A stretch of 64,000 nt of DNA from an uncultured Paraprevotella sp. GTDB taxonomy: Bacteria; Bacteroidota; Bacteroidia; Bacteroidales; Bacteroidaceae. The translations under genes and the position numbers were made by a program. A model generated the notes under the pieces. The model worked only from the letters and a program-made list of their open reading frames with translations, searched no databases and was not told the DNA's origin. Numbering within the stretch: the first letter of the stretch is position 1; every line of letters starts with the position of its first letter. Where the stretch lies: assembly GCA_947177395.1 (NCBI GenBank), contig CAMWUI010000008.1, positions 1-64,000 of the forward strand, given 5' to 3'. Positions 26,052 to 34,383 of the stretch are shown piece by piece.

Positions 26052-28250
26052 TTATTCGGCCGTAAGTTCAAGCGCTACGCTTGTCCAGGGGCGGCCAAGG
26101 GCATGACTTACGTTAAGTCCTGCGTATTTCAGAATCCGTCCGCTCACCACTTTGCCGTCGAGATTGCAGGGACGGTCGGCGTTGCGTGGGGTGAGATCCT
26201 TGATGCGGTAGTTCTTGTCGACGTCTATACCGTCAAGGCGTACTTTCGGAACGGACTGGTTGTGGAGATAATCCATACGGTAGGCGAATACAACGGCATG
26301 GCCCTTGTTTTCATCGGCATACATCAATGCAGCTACGGAACCGTTGTCGTATGGTGAGATGAGGCGGTATTGGTCACCCAACTGCACCACATCGCGGATT
26401 TTCTTGTAGGCAGCTATGGCCCTTCCCGAAAACTCTTTCTCTTCGGCGCTCATGTTTTTGGGCTGGATTTCCATGCCCAACCGTCCCGACATGGCTACGT
26501 CAAAGCGGAACTTGATGGGCACTTCACGACCGGTCTGGTGGTTAGGACTCGCACTTACATGCGATGCCTGCGCTATGGCCGGGTAGAAATGGCTGGCGCC
26601 CCATTGTATGAATATGCGCTGATAGGCATCCGTGTTGTCGCTGGTCCAGAATTCGTCGAACCAAGGAAGTAGGCCGTACCCCATGCGGCCGCCGCCGCTG
26701 GCGCAAAGCTGAATCACCACATCCGGGTATTTCCGGCGGATGCGGTCAAGCACTTTGTGCAGTCCCTGGTGATAGCGGATGTATATCTCGCTTTGTTCGT
26801 TCGCCGGCAGATAAGTGGAACCGTAGTTCATGATGTCGGCGTTGCAGTCCCATTTTATGTAGGCGATGTCAGGATTCTCCGTCAGCAGGTTGTCCGTGAT
26901 GGAGAACACATAGTCCTGCACCTTGGGGTTGCACAGGTCGAGCACCGCCTGTGTGCCGCCCCGTCCCTGTATCAGAGGGCGGTTGGGCTGGCTGAGCACC
27001 CATTCCGGATGCTTTTCGTAAAGTTCACTTTTGGTATTGACCATTTCCGGTTCAATCCAGATGCCGAACTTTATGCCATGTTTGCGGGCTGCTTCCGTGA
27101 GTCCCTCTATGCCTAAGGGCAATTTCTTTTTGCATACCATCCAGTCGCCGAGGCTCGTGTGGTCGTTGTCGCGCGGATATTTGTCGCCGAACCACCCGTC
27201 GTCCATGACGAACAATTCGCCGCCGAGACTGGCTATGTCTGCCATCATTTGGTCCATTACTTCCTGGTTTACGTTAAAGTAAACTCCTTCCCAACTGTTG
27301 AGCAGTATGTCCCGGGGCTTGTCACCGTGGGCAAGGCCGTATTTGCGTCCCCATCTGTGGAAAGCACGGCTCACGCCTCCCTTGCCTTCCTGTGAGAAAG
27401 CCATGGCAAATTCCGGGGTCCGGAACGTCTCGCCGGCCTTCAGGGTCAGGGTGGATGTCTCCTCGTTTATGCCGCTTATGACGGACAGACTGTTGTTGTC
27501 CGCAATGATTTTGGTTTTGTAGTTACCGCTCCACAACAGGTTTCCGCCAAATACTTCGCTGCTGTTTTCCGACGGTTTTCCGTTTACTGAAATCATGAAT
27601 CCGGCGTTGGCCCCGAATGCGTTCCTCAGTCCGGCCTTGTCGGCTATCACGCTTTGCCCGTTGGGGATACGCTCTTCGCTCATTCTCCCTTCGCATCCCC
27701 ATCCGCCGTGAAACTGGGTCAGGTAGTTGTCTCCCCGTGTCAGGGGGACACAAGCGCTGGCAAAGGTGAGCAGTTTCACATTGCCTTTCTTGGCCTGGTT
27801 GGTGATTTCCGTCCATGTCGAGAAAACCTCCGTGTCTTTGTAGCGTCTGAAATACTGTTTGACGGTGACCGGATAAACTCTGTCTTTGAACGTCAGTATC
27901 AGCAATTCCCCTTTCTCGTCATCAGTGCGTTCCAGATTCTGCATGCCGAGGTCCAGACTCATGTGTCCGTCGGGTGTCTCCACGGCCAAGGCCTTCTCAC
28001 CGGAGGAATACATGCCGAAAAGCGGCAGGGTATTGCCGGTATAGTTCGACTGTACGCCAAAGAACCCCCTTATGTCGCTTTCTTTGATTTTAGGACCGAA
28101 ATACTGGTAGTAGGCTGTTCCGCCGTCGTTGGTAGTCACGACCAGAGACGTCCGGTCGGAGCTGAGTACATGCGTGCGGTTTTGTGCGCGAAGAACGTTT
28201 CCGAGCGTTCCGAGCAGGCACATCGTACTCATAAGGAATAGTTTTTTCAT
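26052..28250 (-). CDS. alpha-galactosidase, GH36, secreted
   Basis: The 732-residue enzyme has a signal peptide of about 22 residues. An N-terminal beta-supersandwich domain extends to about residue 310. The catalytic barrel carries the nucleophile Asp in YIKWDCN (about D468) and the acid/base Asp in SDNTDA (about D538). WIEPEMVN near 398 and CASGGGRMGYG near 516 are further GH36 landmarks. It should remove alpha-1,6- or other alpha-linked galactose from oligosaccharides in the periplasm. It appears monocistronic. Confidence 0.94.
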   Translation of the reverse strand: MKKLFLMSTMCLLGTLGNVLRAQNRTHVLSSDRTSLVVTTNDGGTAYYQYFGPKIKESDIRGFFGVQSNYTGNTLPLFGMYSSGEKALAVETPDGHMSLDLGMQNLERTDDEKGELLILTFKDRVYPVTVKQYFRRYKDTEVFSTWTEITNQAKKGNVKLLTFASACVPLTRGDNYLTQFHGGWGCEGRMSEERIPNGQSVIADKAGLRNAFGANAGFMISVNGKPSENSSEVFGGNLLWSGNYKTKIIADNNSLSVISGINEETSTLTLKAGETFRTPEFAMAFSQEGKGGVSRAFHRWGRKYGLAHGDKPRDILLNSWEGVYFNVNQEVMDQMMADIASLGGELFVMDDGWFGDKYPRDNDHTSLGDWMVCKKKLPLGIEGLTEAARKHGIKFGIWIEPEMVNTKSELYEKHPEWVLSQPNRPLIQGRGGTQAVLDLCNPKVQDYVFSITDNLLTENPDIAYIKWDCNADIMNYGSTYLPANEQSEIYIRYHQGLHKVLDRIRRKYPDVVIQLCASGGGRMGYGLLPWFDEFWTSDNTDAYQRIFIQWGASHFYPAIAQASHVSASPNHQTGREVPIKFRFDVAMSGRLGMEIQPKNMSAEEKEFSGRAIAAYKKIRDVVQLGDQYRLISPYDNGSVAALMYADENKGHAVVFAYRMDYLHNQSVPKVRLDGIDVDKNYRIKDLTPRNADRPCNLDGKVVSGRILKYAGLNVSHALGRPWTSVALELTAE

Positions 28251-28278
28251 GGTAGATAACGCTTAATATTGATTTTTG

Positions 28279-28286
28279 CAAAAATA
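28279..28286 (-). promoter_or_regulatory. -7 element for the GH36 gene
   Basis: On the minus strand TATTTTTG matches TAnnTTTG, about 28 bases upstream of the start. The -33 position is A/T-rich without a clear TTG. Confidence 0.5.
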
Positions 28287-28380
28287 CGTTTTTATTTTTA
28301 TAAAAATTTAGGTTGGACGGATGTTTATTGTATCTTTCGTCCGAAAATAATATTTATTATAAAGTAATAAGGAAACGAGT

Positions 28381-28992
28381 ATGGAGGATAAGAAGATTTG
28401 TTTGGAAGAGGCGTTGAAGTCGCGCCGCTCCTATTATGCGCTGGCAAGTGACATCGAAGTGTCTGACGAGAGGATAGAAGAGCTGGTGAAGATGGCGGCC
28501 CGTTGGGTGCCGTCGGCTTTCAATTCCCAGTCGGCCCGCATGGTGCTGTTGTTGGGGGATGCCCATCTCCGTTTGTGGCAGATTGTGAAGGACACGCTGA
28601 AAGCGATGATTCCGGCCGCTGCCTTTGTCCGGACGGAACAGAAGATAGACAGGAGTTTTGCTGCCGGTCATGGTACGGTTCTGTTTTTCGAGGACGGCAA
28701 TCTGATAGCCGACTTGCAGCGGAAATTCCCAACGTATGCGGATAACTTTCCTGCCTTCTCGCAGCATACGTCGGCCATGCATCAACTGGCGATATGGATG
28801 TTGCTGGAGAACGAGGGATTGGGCGCTTCCCTGCAGCATTACAATCCGGTGATAGACGAGGCTGTCAGACAGGCTTTTCATTTGCCGGAGTCATGGTCGC
28901 TGGTGGCCCAGATGCCTTTCGGTCGTCCGTTGGACATACCGGGTGAGAAAACTTTCTGTCCCATAGAGGAGAAAGTGTTTGTGATACGATGA
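28381..28992 (+). CDS. nitroreductase-family protein
   Basis: The 203-residue flavoprotein has the N-terminal SRRSYYALASD basic FMN-binding region, PSAFNSQSARMVLL (the usual PSxxNxQ motif), a central FFEDGNLI and a C-terminal GLGASLQHYNPVID. It matches the fungal HBN1/YdfN-like nitroreductase subgroup. It reduces unknown quinones or nitro compounds with NAD(P)H. It lies immediately next to compound repeat copy B. Confidence 0.9.
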   Translation: MEDKKICLEEALKSRRSYYALASDIEVSDERIEELVKMAARWVPSAFNSQSARMVLLLGDAHLRLWQIVKDTLKAMIPAAAFVRTEQKIDRSFAAGHGTVLFFEDGNLIADLQRKFPTYADNFPAFSQHTSAMHQLAIWMLLENEGLGASLQHYNPVIDEAVRQAFHLPESWSLVAQMPFGRPLDIPGEKTFCPIEEKVFVIR

Positions 28993-29060
28993 ATGGTCAG
29001 TGCGATGCAGCCCGTCGGGGCGATGGTGCTGAAGGGGATTTATGAATCAGTAGAAAGAGT

Positions 29061-29372
29061 CCCCTATACACAAATGTTGGTGGAAAAAGGCTTCAATGGT
29101 TCAGACTTGCTGAGTATCAATGAGTAATGGTTCAGCAAAAGTTCAGTATGGTTCACAAAAGGTTCAGCAATGGTTCATACTCGCTGATTATCAATGCGTA
29201 ATGGTTCAGGATTTATCGGTTGCGGCGCGCCGTGGCGGCCGTCAGTTGAACCATTGGGCGGAAAAACTGAAGGATAAATGAAGGAAAACTGAAGGATAAA
29301 TGAACCATTTGTCGCTGACAATCAGATGGTTTGAACTATTGAAGCCTTTTTCCGCAAACATTTGTGTAGGGG
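29061..29372. repeat. MITE-like fold-back module (copy B)
   Basis: The ends are imperfect inverted repeats (from CCCCTATACACAAATGTT and to its near complement ending GTGTAGGGG). The interior contains AATGGTTCA boxes, and the palindrome ACTCGCTGA/TCAATGCGT corresponds to one in copy A with substitutions. It is 312 bases long, against 332 in copy A. Confidence 0.7.
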
Positions 29373-29511
29373 AGAGGGCGGCGATGGCCTCCGGCCTTCC
29401 TTCCCGCAGGCGGTTCCCGTGCCGAGCCGTGTGCTGTCCACTTGGGGCAGTGGAGTGCTGTTCACTTGGGGCAGTGGAGCGCTGTTCACTTGGGGTAGTG
29501 AAGTGCTGTTC

Positions 29512-29626
29512 TTGTCTCCTTACGAATGCATTCCTTACCCCCTTAGGATAGTATTCTTTACACCCTTAAAAACGTATTCCTTAGCACCTTACGATAGTAT
29601 TTGTTACACCCTAAGGATAGTATTCC
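29512..29626. repeat. tandem array, five 23-bp units (copy B)
   Basis: On the minus strand five units begin GGAATAC, CAAATAC, GGAATAC, AGAATAC and GGAATGC. Each is exactly 23 bases long, covering 115 bases without gaps, the same number and period as in copy A. Confidence 0.85.
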
Positions 29627-29634
29627 TAAGGATG

Positions 29635-29878
29635 CCATTTCAGTTGGGATGAACAAATCATTGGCAATGCCAAATACATTAGGATTATCCCAGCCTGCGC
29701 CTAATGCAGAATGGGAAAAGATAAATTCAATCTCTTGCACCGACAAAGAACAGATGTTAGAATGAATATCCTCCACATGAGCGTTATCGTAGGTATTTCG
29801 TTCCATGCCACGAAACACCTCTACCACACTTTGTATGGCAGTGGATTGATGCGGTGGATTTTCAAGTTTAAATTTCAT
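29635..29878 (-). pseudogene. collapsed type III restriction enzyme gene (res) remnant
   Basis: The minus-strand frame from the ATG at 29878 begins MKFKLENPPHQSTAIQSVV, like the N-terminus of type III Res subunits. After about 46 residues it continues with FIFSHSALGAGWDNPNVF. In Res proteins that motif belongs to the C-terminal part of the helicase domain, several hundred residues further on. The intervening region, including Walker A and the DEAD box, is missing without loss of frame. The frame then runs into repeat copy B, where recognisable homology stops. It cannot encode a functional nuclease. Confidence 0.7.
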
Positions 29879-29889
29879 AAAAAATTGTT

Positions 29890-30111
29890 TTATGCAACCT
29901 TGCCGGTCTCTATTTCGGATTTGAGGAATTGGAAGATATAGACTGCGCCCTGATAGTATAGGCCGCATTCGGGATCGTTGAGCTTGGCGAAGGTGGTGGA
30001 TGAATAAAGCTCATCAAGGGCGCGGTGTATGTCCCAGCCATATTCTGCCATAAGCATTTCAGCGAGTTCAGCCGCAAGGCATTCTATTTGAAACTGTATG
30101 TCTTGTGTCAT
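29890..30111 (-). CDS. DUF3791-like small protein
   Basis: The 73-residue acidic protein MTQDIQFQIECLAAELAEML has the size, helical content and position of DUF3791 proteins. It contains GWDIHRALDELYSSTTFAKLNDPECGLY-like features in its second half; the Tyr-rich ending GAVYIFQFL is conserved in such proteins as I recall them. It overlaps the upstream truncated DUF3990 gene by four bases (ATGA). The function is unknown. Confidence 0.7.
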   Translation of the reverse strand: MTQDIQFQIECLAAELAEMLMAEYGWDIHRALDELYSSTTFAKLNDPECGLYYQGAVYIFQFLKSEIETGKVA

Positions 30112-30293
30112 AATTCGATGCGTTTTAAGAGTTTTACGGCTTCTGGCGTGCCGAAGAAGTATTGGACAGCATGGTTCCCCTTAAATCTCAGTTCTCCAAC
30201 CAATGCTGAAGCCGACAAATCCTTGCCACGTTTGCTGTGTGAGAGGTCAATCTGCTCAATAGCTATGTTTGAACCGTGATAGAGACGTATCAT
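30108..30293 (-). pseudogene. internally truncated DUF3990 gene
   Basis: The 61-residue frame starts MIRLYHGSN, the usual DUF3990 N-terminus, and ends FKGNHAVQYFFGTPEAVKLL, which resembles the family's C-terminus. Full-length DUF3990 proteins are about 150-170 residues, so roughly 90-100 residues are missing from the middle. The LYHGS motif resembles the first motif of ADP-ribosyltransferase folds; that comparison is my inference. Both ends keep four-base overlaps with the flanking DUF3791 genes, so the operon architecture is intact although the product is probably dead. Confidence 0.65.
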
Positions 30294-30514
30294 ATTTTAC
30301 CTCCTTCCCGTTGGCAAATGACTTGGAGGTCAGAAACAGCGTCGTCAATGGACAGGGTATGCTCGGCAGCATAGCAGTCGAGAAGAAAATCTATGCCTGT
30401 GAATCGGCGCAGATAGGCGTAGGCCTGCATGTTGGAGAGGTTATATCGCTGTGCGAAAGCTCCAACACACGCCACTACATATTCTATTCGGCTAAATATT
30501 TCTTTCTTGTCCAT
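30290..30514 (-). CDS. DUF3791 protein
   Basis: The 74-residue helical protein has IEYVVACVGAFAQRYNLSN and AYAYLRRFTGIDFLLDCYAAEH, which match DUF3791 well. It overlaps the DUF3990 remnant by four bases and follows the HTH gene by two bases, so the four genes form one transcription unit. DUF3791 is usually found next to DUF3990, which suggests an interacting pair such as toxin-antitoxin; this is not demonstrated. Confidence 0.8.
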   Translation of the reverse strand: MDKKEIFSRIEYVVACVGAFAQRYNLSNMQAYAYLRRFTGIDFLLDCYAAEHTLSIDDAVSDLQVICQREGGKI

Positions 30515-30516
30515 TA

Positions 30517-30726
30517 CTATGCTTTATTGCTTACGATTAAGTCTTTAACATCAATATCAAGTAACTCAGAAATCCTCACAAGTGTATCAAGGGAGGGCTG
30601 CATCTTGTTGGAACACCATCGGGAAACCGTAGCTTCATTTTTACCGACCTGTTCGGCAAGCCATTTACCAGTTTTGCCGTTCTCAACAAATGCAACTTTT
30701 ATCCTGTTTATCTTCTGTGACTCCAT
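30517..30726 (-). CDS. XRE-family helix-turn-helix regulator
   Basis: The 69-residue protein is one HTH_3 domain. GKTGKWLAEQVGKNEATVSRW is split across helices 2 and 3, and MQPSLDTLVRISELLDI forms helices 4-5. It is the first gene of the DUF3791/DUF3990 cassette and probably autoregulates it. A consensus promoter lies just upstream. Confidence 0.85.
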   Translation of the reverse strand: MESQKINRIKVAFVENGKTGKWLAEQVGKNEATVSRWCSNKMQPSLDTLVRISELLDIDVKDLIVSNKA

Positions 30727-30770
30727 TTCACTTGCTTTGCTTACTTATTACAATACTTTGATGTTTGATG

Positions 30771-30801
30771 CAAAATTAACATTTTCTATTGATATAGCCA
30801 A
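30771..30801 (-). promoter_or_regulatory. sigma-ABfr promoter for the HTH-DUF3791 cassette
   Basis: On the minus strand TAATTTTG (30771-30778) and TTG (30799-30801) are exactly 20 bases apart. The leader to the HTH start is about 40 bases. Confidence 0.7.
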
Positions 30802-30859
30802 ATGAATTCAGCCCTTTAAAAAGAAGAAAAACAAAGGAATAGAACAATTATCCGCTTCG

Positions 30860-30903
30860 CTTTACTTTAAGTGCAACATATATGCACTTAGACTAAAGTA
30901 AAG
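30860..30903. repeat. inverted repeat in accessory intergenic region
   Basis: CTTTACTTTAAGTGCA (30860-30875) pairs with TGCACTT plus TAAAGTAAAG on the right arm (30883-30903), which has a four-base insertion. The surrounding 30727-31045 stretch has no intact gene. Besides this hairpin it holds the HTH promoter and a possible IS982 trace. Confidence 0.55.
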
Positions 30904-30930
30904 TTAGGGAAAAGTTGATTCAAAGTAAAA

Positions 30931-31011
30931 GTAAATAGAGAATTGCTTCGCTATTATTGGGAGCTTGGTAAATTCCCTGATGCCGTTTCGTATAACCGTT
31001 TTGAGACTTAA
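30931..31011 (+). pseudogene. possible IS982-family transposase trace
   Basis: In this frame the short translation includes GKFPDAVSYNRF, which resembles the FPxAVSYNRF motif near the N-terminal third of IS982 transposases. It ends at a stop after ET, and no other part of the transposase is recognisable nearby. The match is short, so it may be coincidental. Confidence 0.35.
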
Positions 31012-31045
31012 TTATCCCGAACTGACGTAAAGTATACTAATAGTA

Positions 31046-31192
31046 TTATTCCGATTCTCTGATGAAACGGTTTATTCGTTCATTGACGATATGGGTATAG
31101 TTACGTTTCGCTTTGTCTGGGAGGTAGCTTTGAGCTATGAGATTTACCGCTCCCTCCGGTAATGTCATGTACTTATTGAGAATTTTATCCAT
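31046..31192 (-). CDS. small hypothetical protein
   Basis: The 48-residue frame from the ATG at 31192 begins MDKILNKYMTLPEGAVNLIA and ends with a basic, helix-compatible segment (HIVNERINRFI). Its composition looks coding, but I do not recognise a family. It lies just downstream of the HAD gene terminator and next to the decayed accessory patch, so it may be a fragment of a mobile-element gene. Confidence 0.4.
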   Translation of the reverse strand: MDKILNKYMTLPEGAVNLIAQSYLPDKAKRNYTHIVNERINRFIRESE

Positions 31193-31211
31193 ACGTCTTT
31201 TTATATTAAGT

Positions 31212-31253
31212 ATCCTCCGAAACGATATATTGATGTATGCGGTTTCGGAGGAT
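31212..31253. terminator. terminator after the lysS-gpsA-pgi-HAD operon
   Basis: ATCCTCCGAAAC (31212-31223) and GTTTCGGAGGAT (31242-31253) form a perfect 12-bp stem with an 18-base loop, 12 bases past the HAD stop. The T-run on the minus strand is weak. Confidence 0.65.
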
Positions 31254-31265
31254 GATATGTTGCGC

Positions 31266-31994
31266 TTAGGCAAATGTTTCCAGTACCATTTCCCACTGGT
31301 CGCAGAGGGATTGCACGGAGGGGAAAAGCAGGTTGGCACCGGCATCCGTGAGCACACGGTCGGGCAGGGGACCGGTGTTGACGGCAATGGTGAAGATGTT
31401 GGCGGCTGTCGCTGCCTGGATTCCTAAAGGAGCATTCTCGACCACCAGGGCTTCCCACGGTTGTACGCCGGCTTTCTGCAATCCTATCAGGTAAGGCTCC
31501 GGGTTCGGCTTGCCGTATTGTACGTCAAAACTCGTGACCATGCGTTCCCCTGTGAAGATATGGGGGAAATGGCGGTTCAGACGGTCCAACAGGGAATGCT
31601 GGCCGGAACCGGTGACCAGCACCGGCAGTCGCCCCGAGTCTTTTACCTTATTTAATAGGGATGCGGCTCCCGGCATTTCCTCCGCTTCCGGACGTGCGTT
31701 GAACACGTCGGACTTGCTCCGGTATATTTCCTGTATCTCTTCTTCCGTGGCGTTGCGTCCCCAATGGCGTTGAGCCAGGATGTTTATAGTGCCGGCTCCC
31801 GTGCGTCCCTCGTGCATATACGCCTCTTCGGCTGTCATGTGCAGGCCGAACTGTGTCATGGCATGGCTCCAGGCGTAGGCGTGGTTGGGCATGGAGTCGA
31901 ACAGGACACCGTCCATATCAAAGAGCACGGCTTTGAGTCGTGTATGCCCAAAGCCGTGTGTCCGCAGATATTGTTCTTTTTCTGTTTCAAACAT
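31266..31994 (-). CDS. HAD-superfamily hydrolase, beta-phosphoglucomutase-like
   Basis: The 242-residue protein has HAD motif I FDMDGVLFDS (nucleophile Asp about 25), motif II in VLVTGSGQ, motif III lysine in YGKPNPEPYL and motif IV VVENAPLG with the variant Glu-Asn. The helical cap lies between motifs I and II. It resembles the beta-phosphoglucomutase/sugar phosphatase group. Co-transcription with pgi (9-base gap) suggests a sugar phosphate substrate. Confidence 0.88.
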   Translation of the reverse strand: MFETEKEQYLRTHGFGHTRLKAVLFDMDGVLFDSMPNHAYAWSHAMTQFGLHMTAEEAYMHEGRTGAGTINILAQRHWGRNATEEEIQEIYRSKSDVFNARPEAEEMPGAASLLNKVKDSGRLPVLVTGSGQHSLLDRLNRHFPHIFTGERMVTSFDVQYGKPNPEPYLIGLQKAGVQPWEALVVENAPLGIQAATAANIFTIAVNTGPLPDRVLTDAGANLLFPSVQSLCDQWEMVLETFA

Positions 31995-32003
31995 AGAGAA
32001 CGA

Positions 32004-33350
32004 TTATTTGAGGCGGGCCTGGATGGCTTCGCTTTCTTTTTCGTAGCCCGGTTTGTTGAGGAGGGCGAACATGTTCTTCTTGTAGGCCTCCACGCCCGGC
32101 TGGTTGAATGTGTTCACCTGCAAGAGATTGCCGCTGATGCCGCAGGCTTTCTCAAAGAAATAGATGATTTGCCCCAGATAGTATTCGTTGAGTGTGGGAA
32201 CGATGAGGCGCATGTTGGGTACGCCGCCGTCCACGTGAGCCAGCTGTGTGCCCAGCTCTGCCATTTTGTTTACCTCGTCGATGCGCTTGCCGGCCAGGAA
32301 GTTCAGACCGTCCAGATTTTCTTCGTCAGCGGGGAAAAGCAGGTTGTGATTCGGCTTTTCAATGCTGATGACCGTTTCGAAAATAGTGCGTTCGCCTTCC
32401 TGAATCCATTGTCCCATGGAATGAAGGTCGGTGGTGAAGTCTACAGCGGCAGGGAAGATTCCCTTCCCGTCCTTGCCTTCCGATTCACCGTAAAGCTGTT
32501 TCCACCATTCGTTCATAAAATGAAGCTTGGGCTGGTAGTTGACAAGGATTTCTATTTTCTTCCCTTCCTGATAGAGCGCATTGCGGCAGGCTGCATATAC
32601 GGCCGATGGGTTCTCCATGAAAGGAACGTCGGTGGCTGTGGCTTTCTCCATGTCGGCTGCACCGGCTACCAGTTGTTCGATGTCGAAACCGGCGACGGCG
32701 ATGGGCAACAGGCCTACCGGGGTCAGTACGGAGAAACGTCCGCCCACGTTGTCGGGGATGATGAAACTCTTGTAGCCTTCTTTGTCGGCGGTCGTGCGGG
32801 CCGCTCCCTTCTTGGCATCGGTCACGGCAACGATTACTTTGCGTGCGGTTTCCTTGCCGCGCTGTTCCTCACATTGCTTCTTCAGCAGGCGGAATGCCAA
32901 TGCGGTTTCCGTGGTGGTACCGCTCTTGGATATATTGATGACACCGAATTTCTTGTTCTTCAGATAGTCGCACAGCTCGGCCAGATAATCCTCGCCGATG
33001 TTGTTTCCGGCAAATAGGATGACGGGGTTCTTGCCGTCGTTGAGCAGCCATTGGAAACTGTTGCTCAGGGCTTCGATGACGGCACGGGCACCTAAATAGC
33101 TTCCTCCGATGCCGGCAACGACTACGGCCTCGCAGTTTTCACGCAATACCTGTGCTGTTGCGTTCAGTTCAGCCAGGAACTCCTTGGTGATGGACGACGG
33201 CAGATGAAGCCATCCTAAGAAATCATTGCCGGGGCACGTTCCGTTTTCCAGTGCCTCTTGTGCGGCTTTTACCTGGGGCTCATAAGCGGCCAATGCGTCC
33301 GCGTTCAGGAACTGACCGGCTTTTGTAATGTCTAATTTAATGTTATTCAT
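32004..33350 (-). CDS. pgi: glucose-6-phosphate isomerase
   Basis: The 448-residue cytoplasmic enzyme interconverts glucose-6-phosphate and fructose-6-phosphate. It has [11 protein letters not shown] near residue 80, [12 protein letters not shown] near 144, and a C-terminal [13 protein letters not shown] with the catalytic Lys. The start at 33350 ([12 protein letters not shown]) gives the short bacterial-type length; the longer frame to 33458 would run into gpsA. It follows gpsA by 31 bases. Confidence 0.96.
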   Translation of the reverse strand: MNNIKLDITKAGQFLNADALAAYEPQVKAAQEALENGTCPGNDFLGWLHLPSSITKEFLAELNATAQVLRENCEAVVVAGIGGSYLGARAVIEALSNSFQWLLNDGKNPVILFAGNNIGEDYLAELCDYLKNKKFGVINISKSGTTTETALAFRLLKKQCEEQRGKETARKVIVAVTDAKKGAARTTADKEGYKSFIIPDNVGGRFSVLTPVGLLPIAVAGFDIEQLVAGAADMEKATATDVPFMENPSAVYAACRNALYQEGKKIEILVNYQPKLHFMNEWWKQLYGESEGKDGKGIFPAAVDFTTDLHSMGQWIQEGERTIFETVISIEKPNHNLLFPADEENLDGLNFLAGKRIDEVNKMAELGTQLAHVDGGVPNMRLIVPTLNEYYLGQIIYFFEKACGISGNLLQVNTFNQPGVEAYKKNMFALLNKPGYEKESEAIQARLK

Positions 33351-33381
33351 CTTTTTACGCTTTATAGAACTTGTTTGGTTG

Positions 33382-34377
33382 TTATCTGAAAGAATCGGTA
33401 AGCAGTTTGATTTCGATACTGGGGGATATGCGCTCGTATAAAATGTTGTAGACGGCATCCAGAATGGGCATGTTTACGTGCAGGTGCTTGTTGATATCTT
33501 TCATGCACTTGGTTCCGTAATATCCTTCCGCAATCATTTCCATTTCGATTTGTGCGCTTTTCACGCTGTATCCTTTGCCGATCATGGTTCCGAATACGCG
33601 GTTCCGGCTGAAGTTGGAATATCCGGTCACAAGTAGGTCGCCTACATATACCGAGTCGATAATGCTACGTTCGATGGGGTGTACCGTACGGAGAAGCCGG
33701 TCCATTTCCTGTACGGCATTGGACATCAGTACTGCCTGGAAGTTGTCTCCGTATTTCAGACCATGGCAGATGCCGGCAGCTATGGCGTATACGTTTTTCA
33801 GCACCGACGCGTATTCGATACCGATTACGTCGTCGCTTGTCTTCGTCTTGACATATTCGCTGGCCAGCATATCGGCAAAACATTGTGCTTTGTTCAGGTC
33901 GGAACACCCCACTGTCAGATAGGTGAGCCGGCTCAGGGCCACTTCCTCCGCATGGCTGGGGCCTCCCAGGACGGCCAGATTTTCATCGGGTACGTTGTAT
34001 GCCTGATGGAAATATTCCGAGCATACGAGGTTGTCGTCCGGTACGATACCTTTGATGGCCGTGACGATGAATTTGTCACGCAGACGGGTTTTCAGTTTCT
34101 TCAGATGGTTTTTCAAATAGGGCGACGGAGTGACGAAAACAAGTGTGTCCGCGTTTTCCACCACCTTATTTATATCGGAAGAGAAATGAATGCGGTTGAC
34201 ATCGAAATGGACGCTGGTCAGATAAGCGGGATTGTGTCCCAGCCGACGGAACTCCTCGATACGGTCGTCCCGTCGCATATACCAATAGATGGAATCATTT
34301 TGCTCCAGCATCATCTTGGCGATGGCGGTGGCCCAGCTACCGCCTCCCATGATGGCTATGGTTCCGCAATTTCCCAT
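33382..34377 (-). CDS. gpsA: NAD(P)H-dependent glycerol-3-phosphate dehydrogenase
   Basis: The 331-residue protein has the N-terminal Rossmann motif [12 protein letters not shown], a catalytic Lys in [17 protein letters not shown], and [13 protein letters not shown]. It makes sn-glycerol-3-phosphate for phospholipid synthesis from dihydroxyacetone phosphate. It starts six bases after the lysS stop, in the same operon. Confidence 0.95.
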   Translation of the reverse strand: MGNCGTIAIMGGGSWATAIAKMMLEQNDSIYWYMRRDDRIEEFRRLGHNPAYLTSVHFDVNRIHFSSDINKVVENADTLVFVTPSPYLKNHLKKLKTRLRDKFIVTAIKGIVPDDNLVCSEYFHQAYNVPDENLAVLGGPSHAEEVALSRLTYLTVGCSDLNKAQCFADMLASEYVKTKTSDDVIGIEYASVLKNVYAIAAGICHGLKYGDNFQAVLMSNAVQEMDRLLRTVHPIERSIIDSVYVGDLLVTGYSNFSRNRVFGTMIGKGYSVKSAQIEMEMIAEGYYGTKCMKDINKHLHVNMPILDAVYNILYERISPSIEIKLLTDSFR

Positions 34378-34383
34378 GCTCCT

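Larger units (their letters stand above)
29059..29634. repeat. compound intergenic repeat, copy B (inverted relative to copy A)
   Basis: This 576-base gene-free segment is the reverse complement of the 10807-11447 element. It has the same module order: fold-back module (29061-29372), AGTGnAnAGC block (about 29422-29511) and 23-bp array (29512-29626). It lies between the nitroreductase gene and a collapsed restriction gene. With copy A it brackets about 17.6 kb. Confidence 0.85.

Noticed and set aside
29300..29652. Small Cys-rich frames within repeat copy B
   Set aside because: Their periodic sequence comes from the non-coding tandem repeats, and copy A has no equivalent continuous frame.
31764..33017. 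417-residue plus-strand frame opposite the HAD and pgi genes
   Set aside because: Both minus-strand genes have clear active-site motifs; this is a complement artefact.
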